DNA of 64,000 bases from CAVSUZ01 sp963795415 (GTDB taxonomy: Bacteria > Pseudomonadota > Alphaproteobacteria > Acetobacterales > Acetobacteraceae). A program made the position numbers and the translations under genes. The first letter of the stretch is position 1. The number at the start of each line of letters is the position of its first letter. The notes under the pieces were generated by a model. That model was not told the DNA's origin. It ran no database searches and saw only the letters and a list, made by a program, of their open reading frames with translations. Below are positions 51,676 to 60,159 of this stretch, in pieces. The stretch lies in contig CAWCHQ010000003.1 in the NCBI GenBank assembly GCA_963795415.1, positions 1,178,001 to 1,242,000 of the forward strand. The letters are read 5' to 3'.

Positions 51676-52631
51676 CAGAAGTGGCTCCAGCCGCCCGAGG
51701 CCAGTTGCGTCGGAGCTCCATCCGGGCCGAGCACGATCACCTCCGGCGCACCCCCGCGGAATCGCCCGATACGGGTAATCTCCAGCCCCGCGTACCGCGC
51801 GGCTTCCGCCAAAGCTTGTGACGCGTCTGCCGGCACTGCCAGCAGAAGCTCGTAATCATCCCCGCCTGTCAGGCATGTAGGAAGCCAGTCGGGCCCGGCT
51901 GCCCGCGCCGCCGGCGACAGCGGCACAAGCCCGGCGTCAATCTCTGCGGTCAGCCCGGAGGCGCGGCAGAGATGACCAAGATCCTGCACCAGCCCGTCGG
52001 AGATATCCATCGATGCGGCGGCGATCCCCGCAAGCCGCAGGCCGATTCTCGGCTGCGGCAGGCGGTAGCGTGACAGCAGGAACCCGCTCGGGTCGGCGAG
52101 GCGGCCCCGCGCCACCGCCAACCCTAGTGCGCCATCGCCGATCGTGCCTGTAACCCAGATGCCGTCGCCCGCCGACGCCCCGGCACGCCCAGGCGCCTCG
52201 CCCGGCACCACATCGCCAATGGCCATAAGTGACAGGCTGATGGGGCCCGGCGTCGAGGTCGTGTCACCCCCCAGCAGAGTGATCCCGAAGGTTTTTTGAT
52301 CCTGCAGCAGACCCGCGGCAAAGCCCGCAAACCAGTCGTCGGGGGTTTGCCTGGGGACCGAGACGGTCATCAGGTAACCCAGCGGTCTCGCCCCCTTTGC
52401 CGCCAGGTCGGATAAATTCACCCGCAGCAGCTTTCGCGCGATCAGGTCCGGCGGATCTTCGGGGAGAAAATGCACCCCCTCCACCATCGCGTCGGCCGTA
52501 AGCACGAGCTCCCGTCCCGGCGCAGGTGCTACAACCGCTACATCATCCGACAGGTCGCGCGCGCCCGTGCCCGCAAGCGGACGGAAATGCCGTGCGATCA
52601 GAGCAAACTCGGCGGGGAGCGGCGCGGTCAT
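51675..52631 (-). CDS. thiL: Thiamine-monophosphate kinase
   Basis: Phosphorylates TMP to thiamine diphosphate. 318 residues. Landmarks: DLSDDVAVVAP, LVLTADAMVEGVHFLPEDPP, the nucleotide segment LLGGDTTSTPGPISLSL, MDISDGLVQDLGHL and TGGDDYELLLAVP. ATG 52631 is the start that fits the family; the longer frame to 52778 adds an unrelated Arg-rich leader. The 290 bases to hemF (52632-52921) show no gene, only a short TGTACA-bounded GC-rich repeat near 52870-52900. Confidence 0.93.
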   Translation of the reverse strand: MTAPLPAEFALIARHFRPLAGTGARDLSDDVAVVAPAPGRELVLTADAMVEGVHFLPEDPPDLIARKLLRVNLSDLAAKGARPLGYLMTVSVPRQTPDDWFAGFAAGLLQDQKTFGITLLGGDTTSTPGPISLSLMAIGDVVPGEAPGRAGASAGDGIWVTGTIGDGALGLAVARGRLADPSGFLLSRYRLPQPRIGLRLAGIAAASMDISDGLVQDLGHLCRASGLTAEIDAGLVPLSPAARAAGPDWLPTCLTGGDDYELLLAVPADASQALAEAARYAGLEITRIGRFRGGAPEVIVLGPDGAPTQLASGGWSHF

Positions 52632-52921
52632 CGCCGCGTCTTTGGACCCGGACCGCACCGAGGGAAAGACACGCTGGCGGTACTCTGAAGAAAGCTGTCT
52701 GCAGATAACGCAGCTCCCGCCGGATCGAGGCAGAGAAGCTCGTGCTCCCCTCCTCCGAACCGACCCGCCGGCGATCAAAGAATCCTCGTCGGCGCTAGGT
52801 CGATCTGGTGTGCAAACTCGATGGGCGTGACCTGCAAGCCGTCCAGCTTATCCGTTAAGGTAAGACGCGGTGTACAAGGCGCCCGGCTGTACAGGGCGCT
52901 TGAACACTGCGTGTCTTCTTC

Positions 52922-53809
52922 TCACGCCCACCGCACCTCGGGCGGCAGGCTCATCAGTATCGCATCCACATTCCCCCCGGTCCGAAGCCCGAACAGCGTG
53001 CCTCGGTCATACAGCAGATTGAACTCCACATACCGGCCGCGTCGGACAAGCTGGTGCTCGCGATCGGCATCCGTCCAGCGATCCAGCATGCGCCGCCGCA
53101 CGATCCGCGGGAAAACGTCCAGGAAAGCCAGTCCGACATCGCGGGTAAAGGCGAAATCCGCCTCGGCGTCGCCGCTGAAATGGTGGTCGTAGAAGATCCC
53201 CCCTGCCCCGCGCGGCTCGCCCCGGTGTGGCAGAAAGAAATACTCGTCGCACCACGCCTTGAACCTTGGATAGTACCCAGGATCGTGACGATCGCAGGCC
53301 CCACGGAACGCGGCGTGGAAGTTCGCCGCGTCCTCCCCTGCTTCCGCCGTCTCCAGCCGCATGGGCGTCAGATCACCCCCGCCGCCGAACCACCCCCGCG
53401 TGGTAACCAGCATCCTTGTGTTGAAATGTGCCGCCGGCACCTTGGGGCTCCGCATATGGGCCACCAGGCTGATTCCGCTCGCCCAGAATCGCGGGTCCTC
53501 CGCAGCTCCGGGCACCTGCCCACGGAATTCCGGCGAAAACTCGCCCCAGACGGCGGAGACGTTGACGCCCACCTTCTCGAACACCCGCCCCCGCATGAGG
53601 CTGATCACTCCGCCTCCGCCATCCGAGCCATCATCCGTCGGGCGTCGCCAGGCCGTCCGCATGAACCGGCCGGGCCGGCCCGGGACAGCCGCTTCCTCCT
53701 CTATCGCCTCGAAGGCCGCACAAACCCGATCCCGCAGCAACTCGAACCAGGCCTGGGCCTGTGGCTTCAGTGCCGCATGGGGGGGCAGTTCCGGATCAGG
53801 CAAACTCAT
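52922..53809 (-). CDS. hemF: Oxygen-dependent coproporphyrinogen III oxidase
   Basis: Converts coproporphyrinogen III to protoporphyrinogen IX with O2. 295 residues. Landmarks: SLVAHMRSPKVPAAHFNTRM and TRGWFGGGGDLTP, YFFLPHRGEPRGAGGIFYDH, RGRYVEFNLLYDRGTLFGL and ILMSLPPEVRW at the C-terminus. Divergent from petB across 187 bases holding a palindromic repeat. Usual length for HemF. Confidence 0.96.
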   Translation of the reverse strand: MSLPDPELPPHAALKPQAQAWFELLRDRVCAAFEAIEEEAAVPGRPGRFMRTAWRRPTDDGSDGGGGVISLMRGRVFEKVGVNVSAVWGEFSPEFRGQVPGAAEDPRFWASGISLVAHMRSPKVPAAHFNTRMLVTTRGWFGGGGDLTPMRLETAEAGEDAANFHAAFRGACDRHDPGYYPRFKAWCDEYFFLPHRGEPRGAGGIFYDHHFSGDAEADFAFTRDVGLAFLDVFPRIVRRRMLDRWTDADREHQLVRRGRYVEFNLLYDRGTLFGLRTGGNVDAILMSLPPEVRWA

Positions 53810-53847
53810 CGGTCCCTCGGGTCTTGTTCGCCGCGGTGCGGCAGGCT

Positions 53848-53897
53848 AGAGCAGGATCGCGCGAGGCGGAAACGCCAGAGCGCGTGAATCATGCTCT
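53848..53897. repeat. Palindromic repeat in the hemF/petB divergent region
   Basis: AGAGCAGGATC (53848-53858) and GAATCATGCTCT (53886-53897) are near-complementary ends around GCGAGGCGGAAACGCC, itself a small hairpin. The same plan is found at 5006-5055. It lies where the hemF and petB promoters should be. Confidence 0.55.
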
Positions 53898-53996
53898 AAA
53901 ACAGCGAGTTAGAGCGTTTCAGGCTGATACGGTCAGCCGGGAACACTCTATGACCGGGTGGATGAAATAGATCAGCCCGCGCACAGAGGACGAAGC

Positions 53997-55274
53997 ATGG
54001 CCGGCCTGCACCAGAGCCCGTTCAAGAACCCAGTCATGGCGTGGATCGACACAAGGCTGCCGATCCCGTCGCTGATGTACAAAGAGTACGCCGCCTTCCC
54101 CACCCCTCGTAACTTCAACTACTTCTGGAACTTCGGCGCCCTAGCGACAATCACCCTGCTCATCATGATCGCCACGGGCGTCTTTCTCGCGATGAGTTAT
54201 CAGCCGAACACCGCACTCGCTTTTGACTCGGTGCAGCACATCATGCGCGACGTGAACTACGGGTGGCTGTTGCGCTATGTCCATCAGAACGGCGCCTCGA
54301 TGTTCTTCATCGTGGTCTACATCCACATTCTGCGTGGAATGTATTACGGCTCATATAAGGCGCCGCGCGAGCTGTTGTGGATGCTCGGCGTGGTGATCCT
54401 GCTGCTTATGATGGCAACCGCCTTCATGGGCTATGTACTGCCCTGGGGACAGATGTCGTACTGGGGCGCCACCGTCATCACCAACCTCTTCTCGGCCTTC
54501 CCGATCATTGGGCACGGCATCGTCAGCTGGCTATGGGGCGGCTTCAGCGTCGATAACCCCACGCTGAATCGCTTCTTCGCCCTGCACTATCTGCTGCCGT
54601 TCATCATTGTCGGCGTGGTGTTCCTGCACGTCTGGGCCCTGCACATCGTGGGGTCGAACAATCCGCTGGGCATCGACGTAAAAGGCCCGCAGGACACAGT
54701 GCCCTTCCACCCGTACTACACCATCAAGGATAGCGTCGGCATCTGCGTGTTCCTGATCTTCTGGGCGATATTCGTGTTCTTCCTGCCGAATGCGTTGGGT
54801 GATCCGAACAACTTTATCCCGGCCGACCCGCTGCAAACCCCGACCGACATCGTCCCGGAGTGGTACCTGCTACCGTTCTACGCAATGCTTCGCTCCGTTC
54901 CCAACAAGCTGGGCGGCGTGTGCATCATGTTCGGCTCGATCATCGTGCTGTTCTTCCTGCCCTGGCTGGATACGAGCAGGGTAAGAAGCGCGCGCTTCCG
55001 GCCCATCTTCCGGCAGGTCATCTGGATCTGGGTGGTGGCGGTGATCCTTTTGGCGGTGGTCGGCGCGCATCAGCCGATCGGGATCTGGGTGCCGATCGGC
55101 CGCGTCTGCACGCTGTATTACTTCTTCCATTTCCTTGTGCTGCTGCCCTTGCTTGGCGTGCTGGAGCGGCCGCTGCCCCTGCCCGAAAGCATCAGCCGAG
55201 CCGTTCTGGGCCGGGCCGGAGGAGGACCGTTGCCTTCTGCTGCCGCCGCCGCAAAGCCGATGGAGAAACCCTGA
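53997..55274 (+). CDS. petB: Cytochrome b of the bc1 complex
   Basis: Membrane subunit of quinol-cytochrome c reductase, 425 residues. Heme ligands are the paired His residues of RYVHQNGAS / VVYIHILRG and FALHYLLPF / VFLHVWALHI. The Qo-site motif PEWYLLPFYAML is intact, and about eight helices are present. ATG 53997 has AGAGGA eight bases upstream. Its stop overlaps petC. The Rieske gene (petA), which usually precedes petB, is not next to it or elsewhere in the window. Confidence 0.96.
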   Translation: MAGLHQSPFKNPVMAWIDTRLPIPSLMYKEYAAFPTPRNFNYFWNFGALATITLLIMIATGVFLAMSYQPNTALAFDSVQHIMRDVNYGWLLRYVHQNGASMFFIVVYIHILRGMYYGSYKAPRELLWMLGVVILLLMMATAFMGYVLPWGQMSYWGATVITNLFSAFPIIGHGIVSWLWGGFSVDNPTLNRFFALHYLLPFIIVGVVFLHVWALHIVGSNNPLGIDVKGPQDTVPFHPYYTIKDSVGICVFLIFWAIFVFFLPNALGDPNNFIPADPLQTPTDIVPEWYLLPFYAMLRSVPNKLGGVCIMFGSIIVLFFLPWLDTSRVRSARFRPIFRQVIWIWVVAVILLAVVGAHQPIGIWVPIGRVCTLYYFFHFLVLLPLLGVLERPLPLPESISRAVLGRAGGGPLPSAAAAAKPMEKP

Positions 55275-56047
55275 TGCGCCTGCGCATGTTAGGCAGTGTC
55301 GTTGCTGCGCTGGCCGCACTCCTGATGATCTCCGCTCCGGCGATGGCACAGGAGGAGGAAATGCCGCCCCTTCCACAGATCCGCTGGAGCTTCAACGGAC
55401 TGTTCGGCGCGTTCGATCTGGCATCCGCGCAGCGCGGATTCTGGGTTTACAAGAATGTCTGCTCGAACTGCCACTCCATGAAGGAGCTGCATTACCGCGA
55501 CTTGGCCGGCATTGGCCTGACCGAGGCGCAGATTAAGGCCATTGCCGCATCCATCTCCGTTCCAAAAGGTGTGAACGATCAGGGCGAGCCGATCACCGGC
55601 CCGGCTGCTCCGGCTGACCAGTTCCGCTCCCCCTTTCCGAACGAGCAGGCGGCCCGGTCTGCGCTGAACGGCGCACTGCCGCCGGATCTGTCATTGATCG
55701 TCAACGCAAGGGAAGGCCATGCCAACTATGTTTATGGGATCCTGACCGGCTTCGTTGAACCGCCCAAGGGTTTTCAGGTTCCCTCGGGCAGGTACTACAA
55801 CAAATACTTCCCTGGTAACCTGATCGCCATGCCACCGCCGCTGCACGACGGATTGGTGGAGTACGCCGACGGCACCAAAGCCACCGTTCCGCAAATGGCG
55901 CAAGACGTGGTCACCTTCCTGCAATGGGCAGCGAATCCGGAACTCGTCCAGCGCAAGCAGATCGGCGTGCGGGTGGTGCTGTTTCTCCTGCTACTCACCG
56001 GCCTGACTTACGCGATGAAGCGCAAAGTCTGGGCCGACGTTCACTGA
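55274..56047 (+). CDS. petC: Cytochrome c1 of the bc1 complex
   Basis: 257 residues. The signal peptide MLGSVVAALAALLMISAPAM is removed near AMAQ. The heme attachment site is CSNCH at 63-67, the axial Met is Met186 in NLIAMPPPL, and the C-terminal anchor is VVLFLLLLTGLTYAM. ATG 55274 overlaps the petB stop. A stand-alone c1, not fused to b. Followed ten bases later by mtnP. Confidence 0.95.
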   Translation: MRLRMLGSVVAALAALLMISAPAMAQEEEMPPLPQIRWSFNGLFGAFDLASAQRGFWVYKNVCSNCHSMKELHYRDLAGIGLTEAQIKAIAASISVPKGVNDQGEPITGPAAPADQFRSPFPNEQAARSALNGALPPDLSLIVNAREGHANYVYGILTGFVEPPKGFQVPSGRYYNKYFPGNLIAMPPPLHDGLVEYADGTKATVPQMAQDVVTFLQWAANPELVQRKQIGVRVVLFLLLLTGLTYAMKRKVWADVH

Positions 56048-56056
56048 GCGTTTCAG

Positions 56057-56944
56057 ATGATGCTTGAGCCGGTCATCGGCATTATCGGCGGCTCCGGCAT
56101 CTATGAAATCGATGGCCTGGAGGACGCCCAGTGGCGTGAAATTGAAACGCCCTGGGGCAAGCCGTCCGATGCGCTTCTGTTCGGGCGGTTGACCGGCGTG
56201 CCTTGCGTGTTTCTTCCACGCCACGGCCGAGGACACCGGCTTTCGCCAACACACCTGAATTATCGGGCAAACATCGCCGCGCTGAAGCGCGCCGGCTGCA
56301 CCGAGGTGATCTCGCTCTCAGCGGTGGGCAGCCTCAAAGATCAGCTGGAGCCCGGCCGCTTCGTCATTGTGGACCAGTTCATCGACCGCACTTTCGCTCG
56401 CGAAAAGAGCTTTTTCGGTGAAGGCGTGGTCGCACACGTATCGATGGCCAACCCCGTCTGCCGGCGCCTCGGCGACGTGCTTCACCGCGCAGCCAATGAT
56501 CTGGGCTTGCCGGTCACGCGCGGCGGAACATATCTGGTCATGGAAGGCCCGCAGTTCTCCACGCGGGCGGAAAGCGGCCTCTACCGAAGCTGGGGCTGCA
56601 GCGTCATCGGCATGACCAACATGCCGGAGGCGAAGCTCGCGCGAGAGGCCGAGCTTTGCTACGCGACGGTTGCAATGGTTACCGATTACGACTGCTGGCG
56701 TCCGGAGCATGACCATGTCACGGTCGAGACTGTGGTGAAGATGCTGATCGCCAATGCCGGCAATGCGCGCCATTTGGTGTCCAGCGTAATTCCGGCGCTC
56801 GGCGCAGCCCGCCCGCCTTGCCCCTGCGGCTGCAACACCGCCCTGGATTTCGCGATCATAACCGGTCCGCCGCATCGCGATCCCGCCCTGATGGCTAAGC
56901 TCGATGCCGTGGCCGGACGGGTGCTCAGTAATCCCTCAGGGTGA
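56057..56944 (+). CDS. mtnP: S-methyl-5'-thioadenosine phosphorylase
   Basis: Cleaves methylthioadenosine to adenine and methylthioribose-1-phosphate in methionine salvage. 295 residues. Landmarks: IGIIGGSGIYEIDGL, LPRHGRGHRLSPTHLNYRAN, SLSAVGSLKDQLEPGRFVI, YLVMEGPQFSTRAES and GMTNMPEAKLAREAELCY. Two adjacent ATG codons (56057, 56060) are possible starts. In the petBC transcript; a petBC-mtnP order is familiar in alphaproteobacteria. Confidence 0.94.
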   Translation: MMLEPVIGIIGGSGIYEIDGLEDAQWREIETPWGKPSDALLFGRLTGVPCVFLPRHGRGHRLSPTHLNYRANIAALKRAGCTEVISLSAVGSLKDQLEPGRFVIVDQFIDRTFAREKSFFGEGVVAHVSMANPVCRRLGDVLHRAANDLGLPVTRGGTYLVMEGPQFSTRAESGLYRSWGCSVIGMTNMPEAKLAREAELCYATVAMVTDYDCWRPEHDHVTVETVVKMLIANAGNARHLVSSVIPALGAARPPCPCGCNTALDFAIITGPPHRDPALMAKLDAVAGRVLSNPSG

Positions 56945-57553
56945 TCGGGCAGCCTGCTGCGCGGTCTTGACCGCCCGTTGTACCACGTCAGTCGACGCTT
57001 CCGCCGCGCCCGCCCCGATCTTCACCCCGCCATCCGGCTTTGGTTCGGCGATCGGCTTGACCACGACGCTCGTCACTCCTTTGTGCGTCATGTCAAGCGT
57101 GCGCGCCACTTTCGGGCTCACATCAATCACCCGGCCGGCCACATGCGGCCCGCGATCCTGCACGGTGACGATAGCTGACTTGCCTGTGGTTGTATTTGTC
57201 ACCTTCGCCGTCGTTCCGAGCGGCAGCGATTTGCTCGCCGCGACGTTCGCCTCCGGGTCAAACTTCTTCCCGCTCGCCATCTTGCGCCCGTCGAACTTAG
57301 AGCCGTAGTAGGACGCCTTGCCCGCCTGCTTGCGTCCCGATGTGTCAACCACCAGCGTGGGACGAACGGGCGGAAGACTGTCCAGCTCGGCGGCTTCCTG
57401 CTGCGCCTGTGGTGAAAGCGGCCCGGATGATTCAGGGACGCTGCTCTGCTCCTGCACTGTCTGCGCCGGAGTAGCCGGGCTCTGTGTTCGCGTGCATGAA
57501 ACGCAGACGCCAGTCGCAACAACGACAAGCCCAGCCATTGCGATACGTTTCAT
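56936..57553 (-). CDS. rlpA: RlpA-like septal ring lytic transglycosylase/lipoprotein
   Basis: 205 residues from ATG 57553. Lipoprotein signal AMAGLVVVATGVCVSC, a Gln/Ser/Pro linker, then the double-psi beta barrel: GKASYYGSKFDGRKMASG, KSLPLGTTAKVTN and VQDRGPHVAGRVIDVSPKVA, whose Asp is the expected active residue. No SPOR domain follows, so it is a short RlpA. Overlaps the mtnP stop tail to tail by nine bases. Confidence 0.9.
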   Translation of the reverse strand: MKRIAMAGLVVVATGVCVSCTRTQSPATPAQTVQEQSSVPESSGPLSPQAQQEAAELDSLPPVRPTLVVDTSGRKQAGKASYYGSKFDGRKMASGKKFDPEANVAASKSLPLGTTAKVTNTTTGKSAIVTVQDRGPHVAGRVIDVSPKVARTLDMTHKGVTSVVVKPIAEPKPDGGVKIGAGAAEASTDVVQRAVKTAQQAARSP

Positions 57554-57680
57554 CCCGCGCCCTCTGCCCAAAGCCTCTTTAACGGCCCGACACGCAAGCG
57601 CGGTTTCAGGCTCTCAACCTTTTTAGTCCCACCAGCTTCGCCGATCCGCTGGGCATGAAACAACTCCCGCCCACCCCGTC

Positions 57681-57704
57681 ATGGCCGGCCTCCGAGCCGG
57701 CCAT
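57681..57704. repeat. REP-type hairpin between dienelactone hydrolase and rlpA
   Basis: ATGGCCGGC (57681-57689) and GCCGGCCAT (57696-57704) form a perfect 9-bp stem around CTCCGA, preceded by CCCGTC. The GTCATGGCCGG...CCGGCCATC form is a common alphaproteobacterial repeat. It may end transcripts reading in from rlpA. Confidence 0.65.
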
Positions 57705-57741
57705 CTTCGTTGTGGCGATGTGGCGCCAGTTTCTTTTTAGT

Positions 57742-58419
57742 CTAACCCAGATGCCTCGCAAAAAATGCCAGTGTCCTCTCCTGCGCCAGCTCATATGCCT
57801 GCTTGTTGTAGCTGCTCCGCTCGTCGCAACCGAATCCATGGCCGGCACTGGCATAAACGTATGTCTCGGCTTTCGGCTGCGCAGCGCGAATCGCCTCCAC
57901 GTCCTTCATCGGAATCGATTGATCCGTCTCGCCGAAATGCATCTGCACCGGACAATTCGGCCGCTCTTCCTTCGTGCCGGCAATTCCGCCGCCATACCAG
58001 CACGACGCGGCCGCGAAAGAGCGGCTGCGCGTGGCGCCCCACCATGCCACCGTTCCCCCAAAGCAATACCCGACAATGCCGATCTTCCTCCCTTGCAAAC
58101 GTTTCTGCAAATGCTTCGCCGCGGCTTCGACATCCGCGAGTACCTGAGCCTCGGTCAGTTTCATCCGGTACTCACGCCCTGTCGCTATATCATCCTGCGT
58201 GTAGCCCAGCTCTATGCCTCGCTTCACACGATCAAACAAGGCTGGCGCGCACGCCGCGTAACCCTGCGCGGCAAACCGGTCCACGACCTGCCGAACATGA
58301 TGGTTGAGGCCGAATATCTCCTAAATCACAACCAGGCCCTTGCTGCTTTGCTCAGGTGCGGCGGCATAGGCGGACAGCTTTTGTCCGTCGGGAGCCGTGA
58401 GTTCGATGGTGCTGCCCAT
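57742..58419 (-). pseudogene. Dienelactone hydrolase family protein with an in-frame amber codon
   Basis: ATG 58419 opens GSTIELTAPDGQKLSAYAAA and the strand GLVVI; codon 33 is TAG (58321-58323) where relatives have CAG (VVIQEIFGLN), after which EIFGLNHHVRQVVDRFAAQG continues in the same frame. The catalytic triad is intact: Cys in GIVGYCFGGTVAWW, Asp in HFGETDQSIP and His in YASAGHGFGCDE. A GTG at 58284 could restart translation but would lose the first strand-helix unit. Family members hydrolyse dienelactones and related esters. Either a nonsense mutation or a base-call error. Confidence 0.85.
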
Positions 58420-58567
58420 GCTTCGCTCCACCTTTTGGTTGTGCTGCACATGTCAGCATGCCTGAGCTTGCGCGATCGTCAATCCTCTGCGTTATCCTCA
58501 GTAGAAGGACCGCGAGACCTCACCAGGAACTCCGGTCAGGCACGGGAGTTGTTTCAGACCGTTACAA

Positions 58568-59066
58568 TCAGCCTGAATCCGCTCCTTTGGCGAACCGGCC
58601 AAACGCCCGCACCAGCTCCTCATAGATCGCTCGCTTGAAATCAACCGCCAGCCCGGGCAGTTCGCTCAAACTAGCCCACCGCCATGCATCGAATTCCGGA
58701 TGGGGATCAAGATCGAGGCGAATATCGCTGTCTTCGCCCAGAAATCGCATTGCAAACCAACACTGGCGCTGGCCCCGGTACCGGCGCGCGAGCTTGCCCT
58801 CGAGATGCGGAGGGAAATCGGTCCTGCAGCCATCCGGGATGTTCCTGCAGGATCTCGGCGTTTCCGGTGCCGATCTCCTCCGCCATTTCCCGGAATACCG
58901 CGACACGCGGGTCCTCCCCCGGGTCGATCCCACCCTGTGGCAGCTGCCAGCCCCCAGGCGCGCCCTCGAACGCGTTCGGCACATCGGCCCGGCGGGCCAC
59001 GAGAACCCGCCCGTCCTTGTTGAACAGCACCACCCCGACGTTCAGCCGGTAGGGCCGGTCGCTCAC
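58568..59066 (-). pseudogene. rppH: RNA pyrophosphohydrolase RppH, one frameshift
   Basis: Removes pyrophosphate from 5' ends of RNA. GTG 59066 overlaps the upstream stop (GTGA). YRLNVGVVLFNKDGRVLVAR, then the Nudix box WQLPQGGIDPGEDPRVAVFR with EMAEEIG, is intact. After HPGWLQ an extra base at CAGGACC (near 58822) shifts the frame; DFPPHLEGKLARRYRGQRQC, the FDAWRWASLSELPGLAVDFK segment and the C-terminus follow. One base restores a normal-length protein, so an error is likely. Confidence 0.88.
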
Positions 59067-60145
59067 TGCCCCTGCTCTGATGCGGCAGGCAGCGCAAGCG
59101 CGCTGACGGGCGCGAGCGCCAGCCCCTTCGCGGGTAGTTCGTTGGCCCAGGCCGCGATCCGCTCAATGGTGACCGGCCGCACGACACCTGCAAGCCCGAG
59201 CGCGCTGCCCTTTTCGGCGGCGATCTTATCGAGCACAGCCAGCCTGGCATCGATCGACACGGCATCCGGCGCATCGTCGATGATCACATCCACGTCGCGC
59301 TGCCAGACTGATGGAAGCCGCTTTTCACCGGGCCTCGCGTCCACATACAGCAGACCGCGATGCGCCAGCTGCTCCAGCACGGGATCGATTTCCTGGGGTA
59401 CGGACGCAAACCGCTCACCACGCATCAATCCCAGCGCCCCGGTCGCGCCCACATAGCCGGAAATGCGGGAAAGCGCCCAGGCAAGGCGCTTTTCGTTTTC
59501 TTCCGGGGCGTTGCGGGTCAGCAGGGCCTGGTTTCCCGGATCGTTCAACGGAAAACTCTGCGGTTCCATCGGGATAGATATAAAGTACTCATGCTCCGCC
59601 AGCCGCGCCTCCGACAGCAGCTGGTCCGGAACGACCGCGTAGGGCGAGAACGCCAGGGTCACCGCACCCGGCAGCGCCTGAATCGCCTGTTCGCTCTCTG
59701 CCACGTTCAGCCCGACACCCGCGAGGATCAGGCCCACCTTCGGCCGCAGATTGCTTTTGTCGAACCCCGCGGCATAGACCTGCATCGATCTCCGGCCATC
59801 CGGCGAAATCCGCGGCAGCTTACCGTCTGGCGTCTCCTCCTCCAGGGCCGGGTCCGGGTCGGCCACGGGCCCCGGTGTATCTCGCCCGGGCCGCAGCCCG
59901 GCAACAGTCACCTTTGCGGGCGCCGGCGCCGGCTTCACCACGACCGGGGGAGTAATCACCGCTTGCTGCGGAACAGAAGCCGGCGCCTGGATCGGCGGTG
60001 GGGAGGACGCGGGCGGCCCCAGAACCTCCAGCGTCGCTCCGATCCCCGCCGCGATGACCAAGGCGGCAATCCAGAAGATTCCCAGACCACGCCATCGCAG
60101 ACGGCCCGACCTGGTCAGGAAGCGCCGCAATCCAGCCCGGATCAA
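59063..60145 (-). CDS. Divergent polysaccharide deacetylase (DUF610/YibQ-like)
   Basis: 360 residues. A membrane helix (IFWIAALVIAAGIGATLEVL), a Pro-rich periplasmic linker, then the divergent deacetylase domain: LRPKVGLILAGVGLNVAESE, LPGAVTLAFSPYA, YFISIPMEPQSFPLNDPG and LLYVDARPG. It lies between ctpA and rppH, the usual position in alphaproteobacteria, where it is thought to act on the cell envelope. Confidence 0.85.
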   Translation of the reverse strand: MIRAGLRRFLTRSGRLRWRGLGIFWIAALVIAAGIGATLEVLGPPASSPPPIQAPASVPQQAVITPPVVVKPAPAPAKVTVAGLRPGRDTPGPVADPDPALEEETPDGKLPRISPDGRRSMQVYAAGFDKSNLRPKVGLILAGVGLNVAESEQAIQALPGAVTLAFSPYAVVPDQLLSEARLAEHEYFISIPMEPQSFPLNDPGNQALLTRNAPEENEKRLAWALSRISGYVGATGALGLMRGERFASVPQEIDPVLEQLAHRGLLYVDARPGEKRLPSVWQRDVDVIIDDAPDAVSIDARLAVLDKIAAEKGSALGLAGVVRPVTIERIAAWANELPAKGLALAPVSALALPAASEQGQ

Positions 60146-60159
60146 TGGCCGGAGCTGGC

